Assembly: GCF_014843845.1 (NCBI RefSeq)
Contig: NZ_JHQS01000007.1
Location: forward strand, 124,001-188,000
Source: Mesorhizobium amorphae
GTDB lineage: Bacteria; Pseudomonadota; Alphaproteobacteria; Rhizobiales; Rhizobiaceae
Direction: 5' to 3'
Length of the DNA stretch: 64,000 bases
Positions 59,860 to 64,000 of this stretch are shown in pieces. The notes under the pieces are model-generated. The model did not search any database. It was not told the DNA's origin and saw only the letters and a list, made by a program, of their open reading frames with translations. Position 1 is the first letter of the stretch; each line of letters begins with the position of its first letter. The position numbers and the translations under genes are program-made.

Positions 59860-60876
59860 ATGACGACGCTTACCGCGCTGACGCGTCCGCAGAAGGCCGC
59901 CGCCATACTGGTAGCGATGGGCAAGCCCTCGGCCAGCCGGCTGCTGAAATTCTTCAAGCAGGAGGAACTGAAGGCGCTGATCGAGGGGGCGCGGCTGCTG
60001 CGCACGATTCCGCAGAGCGACCTCGAACGCATCGTCGCCGAATTCGAGGCCGAGTTCACCGAAGGCGCGGGGCTGCTCGATTCCGCCGACAGGATGGACA
60101 CGATCCTCAATGAGTCGCTGTCGCCGGAAGAAATGAGCGCCATTATGGGCGACAAGAAGTTCGAGGTGGCGCCGGAACGGCCGCAGCCGATCTGGCCCGA
60201 TCTGGAGAAGCTCGAGCCGGCACGGCTCGGCACCTTCCTCGCCAGCGAGCACGCACAGACCGCGGCCATGGTGCTGTCGAAGCTTGCCCCGCAAGCTGCG
60301 GCGAACGTGCTGTTGACCATGGCAAAACCGATGCGCGGCGAGATCATCAAGCGCATGGTGACGATGGCGACCATTCCGGATGCGGCCGCGAAGATCGTCG
60401 AAAGCCAGTTGCGCTCGAGTTTGCTGTCGCAAGCCGCGACCAAGGACATTTCTGCCGGGCAGGCGCGGGTCGCCAGCGTGCTCAACGAAATGGACAAGCC
60501 GCAGCTCGAAGAGGTCATGCAGGACCTGGAAGAGGCGGGCACGCCCGACCTCGACGGCGTCAGGTCGCGGCTGTTCGCCTTCGACGACCTGCCGTTGCTG
60601 ACCCAGAAGGCGCGGGTGCTTCTGTTCGACGGGCTGTCGACAGAACTGGTTACGCTGGCGCTGCGCGGCGCACCGCCGGCGCTGACCGAATCGGTGCTGT
60701 CGGCGATCGGCGCACGTTCGCGGCGCATGATCGAATCCGAACTCGGGCAGGGCTCGGAAGGTATCGCCCTTGCAGACATCATGACGGCCCGCAAGACGAT
60801 TGCGGTGGCGACTATCCGTCTGTCGCGCGAGGGGGCTTTCGAACTGCCCTCCTCGACGCAGAACGCCGCAGCCTGA
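59860..60876 (+). CDS. fliG: Flagellar switch protein FliG
   Basis: A 338-residue C-ring protein with FliG_N (AAAILVAMGKPSASRLLKFFKQEELKALIEGARLLRTI), middle (AQTAAMVLSKLAPQAAANVLLTM) and C-terminal (FDDLPLLTQKARVLLFDGLSTELVTLALRGAPPALTESVLSAIGARSRRMIESEL) armadillo-like parts. It contacts MotA and the FliF tail. The KPSASR variation at the N-terminus is typical of rhizobia. Confidence 0.95.
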   Translation: MTTLTALTRPQKAAAILVAMGKPSASRLLKFFKQEELKALIEGARLLRTIPQSDLERIVAEFEAEFTEGAGLLDSADRMDTILNESLSPEEMSAIMGDKKFEVAPERPQPIWPDLEKLEPARLGTFLASEHAQTAAMVLSKLAPQAAANVLLTMAKPMRGEIIKRMVTMATIPDAAAKIVESQLRSSLLSQAATKDISAGQARVASVLNEMDKPQLEEVMQDLEEAGTPDLDGVRSRLFAFDDLPLLTQKARVLLFDGLSTELVTLALRGAPPALTESVLSAIGARSRRMIESELGQGSEGIALADIMTARKTIAVATIRLSREGAFELPSSTQNAAA

Positions 60877-60900
60877 TGGCGACGCGCCGGCTAGTCCAAT

Positions 60901-61983
60901 ATGGCTGAGGCGGTCGACAAGGACTCGAAAACCGAGGAAGCCACAGAAAAGAAGATCCGTGACACGATCGAACAGGGCAAGCTGCCCAATTCGCGCGAGA
61001 CCGCCATCTTCACGTCCTTCGTCGCCATACTGGTGTTCACTGTCTTCTACGCCAAGGACGCCATTGTCGATCTCGGCATGTTCCTGTCGATGTTCCTGGA
61101 GAAGCCGGAGGCCTGGCCGATGGACACCGAGACCGACGTCATCGCGCTCTACAAGACCGTCATGTTCGAGATCGGCCGCGCCGTGGTCAGCCTGCTGGTG
61201 TTGCTGGTGGTGGCCGGCGTCGGCGCTTCGGTGTTCCAGAACATGCCGCAATTCGTCGGCGAGCGGGTCAGGCCGCAACTGTCGCGCATTTCGATCACCA
61301 AGGGTTGGAGCCGCCTGTTCGGCGCCCAGGGCTTTGTCGAGTTCCTGAAATCGCTGGGCAAGCTCGGCTTGGCCGTCGTCGTGCTTTTCTTCACGCTGTC
61401 GGAGGACCACCGCAAGCTGCTCGCCGGGATGATCACCAACCCGGTCGCCTTCGGTCTCGTCATCAGGGGCATCGTCATCGACATCCTGGTGGCGATCGTC
61501 TTCGTCATGGGACTGATTGCGACGGTCGACCTGGTCTGGTCACGTTTCCATTGGCGGCGCGACCTGCGCATGAGCAAGCAGGAGGTCAAGGACGAAATGA
61601 AGCAGGCGGAAGGCGATCCGATCGTCAAGTCGCGGCTCAGATCGTTGGCGCGCGATCGCGCCCGCAAGCGGATGATGACGGCGGTGCCGCGCGCCACGCT
61701 GATCATTGCCAACCCGACCCACTTCTCGATCGCGCTGAAATACGTCCGCGACGAGGATGCGGCGCCGCTGGTGCTGGCCAAGGGCCAGGATCTGGTGGCG
61801 TTCAAGATCCGTGAGATCGCCAGAGAGAACAACATCCCGATCTTCGAGGACGTGGCGCTTGCCCGCTCCATGTACAAGCAAGTTTCGGTTGATAGCGTGA
61901 TCCCGTCGCAATTCTATCAGGCCGTCGCCGAGTTGGTGCGGATCGTCTACTCGAAAAAGGCTGAGCGCAGACTGACCTCATGA
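60901..61983 (+). CDS. flhB: Flagellar export switch protein FlhB
   Basis: A 360-residue protein with four membrane helices in the first 210 residues and a cytoplasmic domain with the autocleavage motif N271-P272-T273-H274 in IIANPTHFSIALKYV. It switches export specificity from rod/hook to filament in concert with FliK. MAEAVDKDSKTEEATEKKIRD is the typical FlhB start. Its stop overlaps the start of the following gene (ATGA). Confidence 0.97.
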   Translation: MAEAVDKDSKTEEATEKKIRDTIEQGKLPNSRETAIFTSFVAILVFTVFYAKDAIVDLGMFLSMFLEKPEAWPMDTETDVIALYKTVMFEIGRAVVSLLVLLVVAGVGASVFQNMPQFVGERVRPQLSRISITKGWSRLFGAQGFVEFLKSLGKLGLAVVVLFFTLSEDHRKLLAGMITNPVAFGLVIRGIVIDILVAIVFVMGLIATVDLVWSRFHWRRDLRMSKQEVKDEMKQAEGDPIVKSRLRSLARDRARKRMMTAVPRATLIIANPTHFSIALKYVRDEDAAPLVLAKGQDLVAFKIREIARENNIPIFEDVALARSMYKQVSVDSVIPSQFYQAVAELVRIVYSKKAERRLTS

Positions 61984-62414
61984 ACCGGCAACCTTACGCA
62001 AAATCCCGCGAGATCATCGTCGCCAACGCCATCGAGCAGGTGATTGCCGAGCTCAGGCTGATCGATGTCGCCGACTACATCGCCTTCATCCGGCTGGAGC
62101 ATTTCGCCTGCCTGTCGGACCTGGTGGATTCGGCGGCCGAACTGTTCTTCATGGCCGGCACGCTCAGGCTCGGCCACGGCGGCGAGGCCCATGTCGACTG
62201 GAGCGGCAGTCCGCGCATCGTGCTGGATCTGGAGCTCAGGCCGCCCGGCGTCACTGTCTATTTCCAGCTGACGTTGAACGAAGACAAATCGTCGGTGGCC
62301 GTCAACTACGTGTCATTCGAAAAGCCGGGCGAAAACCCCGAGCACAACACCGCCTTGCTGGAGGCCGTGATCGAGCAGGCGCGCATCCGCAGGACCGAGC
62401 CGCTCGCCTTCTGA
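61980..62414 (+). CDS. Conserved protein coupled to flhB, unknown role
   Basis: A 144-residue, soluble, mixed alpha/beta protein not placed in a named family. Segments are AKSREIIVANAIEQVIAELRLIDVADYIAFIRLEHFACLSDLVDSAAELFF (helical) and IVLDLELRPPGVTVYFQLTLNEDKSSVAVNYVSFEKPGENPEHNTALLEAVIEQAR (strands and last helix). Its ATG overlaps the flhB TGA, so translation is coupled and a flagellar role is likely. A gene at this position, next to visR, also exists in other rhizobia. No catalytic motif is apparent. Confidence 0.75.
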   Translation: MNRQPYAKSREIIVANAIEQVIAELRLIDVADYIAFIRLEHFACLSDLVDSAAELFFMAGTLRLGHGGEAHVDWSGSPRIVLDLELRPPGVTVYFQLTLNEDKSSVAVNYVSFEKPGENPEHNTALLEAVIEQARIRRTEPLAF

Positions 62415-62532
62415 AAATCAGACGCTTGTTGGTGGGAGCACGTCGGAGTCGCTGCGTGCACTGCGCGCTTGTCGATGTTGCCGCGCCGCCGCCGCGCCAC
62501 CTTCGGTCATTTCCGAGAGCGAATTTCCAGGC

Positions 62533-63303
62533 CTACTCGATCAACCCCAGCCGCAGCGCCTTGGCCACCGCCTGGTTGCGGTTGACTGCGTTGAGCTTCT
62601 GCGTCGACTGGGTCAAGTACTGGTTGGCGGTGTGCACCGACAGCTTCAGCAGCTTGGCGATCTCCTCGCTGGTGTTGCCGTTGGCGGTCAGCTTCAGGCA
62701 TTCGAGCTCGCGCTTGGAGATCGACCGCATCCTGCCGGCGTCGCTCGGGCGCATGCGGGCGACCGCGGCAAACAGCGTGAAACTGCGTGCATGGATTTCG
62801 TAGAGCGCGTCTTGCGGCAAGGCGATCTCCGAGCCCAGGAACACGACCAGCCCGCACTGGCCGCGATCGGCATGAACGGGGAAGGCAATGCCATTGGTGC
62901 CTGGCGCCAAGGGTGCGGTTCGTTCCGACCAGGCGAGGTCCTTGAAGGTCTCCTGCGAGCTGGCGATGCCGTTGTCGGCCCACCAGCGCGGCGCCGTCGA
63001 AATGCGGGTGTGGCGCACCATCTCCTCGCCATTGGCGCCAGAGATGAATTTTGTCGCCACCGCCGTGCTGGGATAGTCGGAATCGAAGCAGGGGACGAGG
63101 CGTGCCCGCTCCGCCGAAGGGCTGACGAAGAACAGGCCGAAGGCCGAGGCGTTGATGTCGACGGCGATCCAGCGGCAGCGGCGCACGGCATCCGGAATGG
63201 TGACGGCGTGATGCGTTTCGGAACCGAGCGAGAAGGCACCGAACGGATTGCGCTGCTCGTTGAAAAGGGCTTCGGCCGCCTCCTTGACGTGTGCGTGTTT
63301 CAA
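62533..63303 (-). CDS. visR: LuxR-family flagellar master regulator VisR
   Basis: A 256-residue regulator: an N-terminal sensing domain (about 1-180) and a C-terminal LuxR helix-turn-helix (about 190-250, ISKRELECLKLTANGNTSEEIAKLLKLSVHTANQYLTQSTQKLNAVNRNQAVAKALRLGLI). It corresponds to VisR, which with VisN forms the heterodimeric top regulator of rhizobial flagellar and chemotaxis genes. Start is TTG at 63303, overlapping the visN stop (TTGA); there is no ATG in a fitting place. It converges with the flhB operon. Confidence 0.9.
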   Translation of the reverse strand: MKHAHVKEAAEALFNEQRNPFGAFSLGSETHHAVTIPDAVRRCRWIAVDINASAFGLFFVSPSAERARLVPCFDSDYPSTAVATKFISGANGEEMVRHTRISTAPRWWADNGIASSQETFKDLAWSERTAPLAPGTNGIAFPVHADRGQCGLVVFLGSEIALPQDALYEIHARSFTLFAAVARMRPSDAGRMRSISKRELECLKLTANGNTSEEIAKLLKLSVHTANQYLTQSTQKLNAVNRNQAVAKALRLGLIE

Positions 63304-64000
63304 ATGATGCCGCTCCTGATCGCCGTCGCGATGGCCATCGCGCGGTTGCTGGCCGCGAATTTCTGAATGGCGTGGGTGATGTAGCTGTTGACGGTGTTCG
63401 ACGAGACGCCAAGGATAAGCGCGACCTCGTCCGTCGTCTTGCCCTCGGACACCCAGAACAGGCATTCGCGCTCGCGGTCGGACAGTGGATCCTGCATGGC
63501 GGCGGCGGCGATCAGCTGCGGGATGGTGGAGAGCGCGTAGCAGCACTTCAACTGAGCCTTCATCAGCGCCGGCTGGTCGATCTTGCCCGGTTCGGCAGCT
63601 GAAAACAGTGCGAACAGACGCTGGCGACCGACGTTCAGCCTGAGCGAGTAGATCTCGGCATGGCCGAGCACGTCGAGAAGCCGAGCCTCCTCGCCGGTGA
63701 GCAGTCCACCGGTGTCGGGGGCATGGGCTGCCACCAGCGCCTGCGGGCGGATGCCGGGCGCCGCGGTCAGCGGACCCTGGGCGAGGCCGCCGATCAGCCG
63801 TTTGCCGATGAGCTCGATGGCGTCGAAAATCCAGTTGGAGGACACGATGCGCGCGTCGTTGCGGTCTTGGTCGTGGACGATGGCGACGAGCATGTAGCTG
63901 TCGGCGCCGATCTCTGCGGCAAGCTGCATGAAAAAGCTGGTGAGGTCGCCGCGAGACGCAAGGCGCGATGGTTCGGATTGGAGAAGCGCGGCGGGACTGC
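63300..64000 (-). CDS. visN: LuxR-family flagellar master regulator VisN (5' end beyond window)
   Basis: At least 233 residues; the frame is open to the window end, so the N-terminus is missing. A C-terminal LuxR HTH is at the 3' end (LSDRERECLFWVSEGKTTDEVALILGVSSNTVNSYITHAIQKFAASNRAMAIATAIRSGII), preceded by a sensing domain with ADSYMLVAIVHDQDRNDARIVSSNWIFDAIELIGKRLI. This matches VisN, partner of VisR. An internal ATG at 63929 is probably not the start, since in-frame sequence upstream (e.g. LTSFFM) continues without a stop. Coupled to visR by a TTGA overlap. Confidence 0.9.
   Translation of the reverse strand, partial: SPAALLQSEPSRLASRGDLTSFFMQLAAEIGADSYMLVAIVHDQDRNDARIVSSNWIFDAIELIGKRLIGGLAQGPLTAAPGIRPQALVAAHAPDTGGLLTGEEARLLDVLGHAEIYSLRLNVGRQRLFALFSAAEPGKIDQPALMKAQLKCCYALSTIPQLIAAAAMQDPLSDRERECLFWVSEGKTTDEVALILGVSSNTVNSYITHAIQKFAASNRAMAIATAIRSGII

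Overview
The window is a chromosomal segment of a GC-rich alphaproteobacterium of the order Rhizobiales, most likely Mesorhizobium or a close relative. The evidence is the rhizobial flagellar gene set (visN/visR, rem, flaF, flbT, motC, motE, fliK, DUF1217), an Odc2-type ornithine decarboxylase behind a speF-like leader, a small secreted DUF680-like protein of a family known mainly from Mesorhizobium, and dispersed palindromic repeats typical of this group. No tRNA, rRNA, CRISPR array, transposase or phage gene was seen.

Layout. 1-9.4 kb: housekeeping and accessory genes. These are a GNAT acetyltransferase (cut at the window start), a His-rich CDF zinc exporter, a small membrane protein, a DenD-like epimerase, an RcnA-like Ni/Co exporter with its DUF1007 partner, an amidase-LysR pair, and odc2 with a long structured leader followed by a second GNAT gene. 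9.4-11.5 kb: an SCP2 protein behind a perfect palindrome, then three small flagellum-associated genes (membrane protein, FlgN-like, FlgJ-like rod-binding). 11.6-17.4 kb: a non-flagellar block (DUF924, NmrA-like, DUF680, methyltransferase, a SARP/alpha-beta-hydrolase fusion regulator, a transglutaminase-like cysteine peptidase). 17.4-20.7 kb: fliJ-like, fliR, flhA. 20.7-31.3 kb: a second non-flagellar block (ABM protein, ClC channel, a polyamine-type ABC import and FAD amine-oxidase operon with an XRE-cupin regulator, and an MFS exporter). 31.6-64 kb: the main flagellar locus.

The flagellar locus reads as convergent and divergent operons. On the minus strand from 57.4 kb leftwards: DUF1217, flgF, fliI, a membrane protein of unknown role, flgB, flgC, fliE, flgG, flgA, flgI, motE, flgH, fliL, fliP. 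Then come two flagellin genes, each with a terminator, followed by fliF, fliH, motB, motC, fliK, a lytic transglycosylase, rem, flgE, flgK, flgL, flaF, flbT, flgD and fliQ. Plus-strand motA, fliM, fliN, fliG, flhB and a coupled gene diverge from DUF1217. At the right edge visN-visR, the heterodimeric LuxR-type master regulators, run on the minus strand. In the known rhizobial scheme VisNR activates rem, Rem activates class II genes, and flagellins and motor genes follow. Many genes overlap by ATGA, GTGA or TTGA, indicating translational coupling.

The most notable points are the splitting of the fliQ-flhA-fliR-flgJ run by two unrelated blocks, the unusual position of fliF-fliH, the odc2 leader RNA, three sharply defined candidate operators (upstream of the SCP2 gene, the XRE-cupin regulator and the SARP-hydrolase gene), and several conserved flagellar-locus genes without a known function. 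No single clearly novel defence or biosynthetic system is evident.
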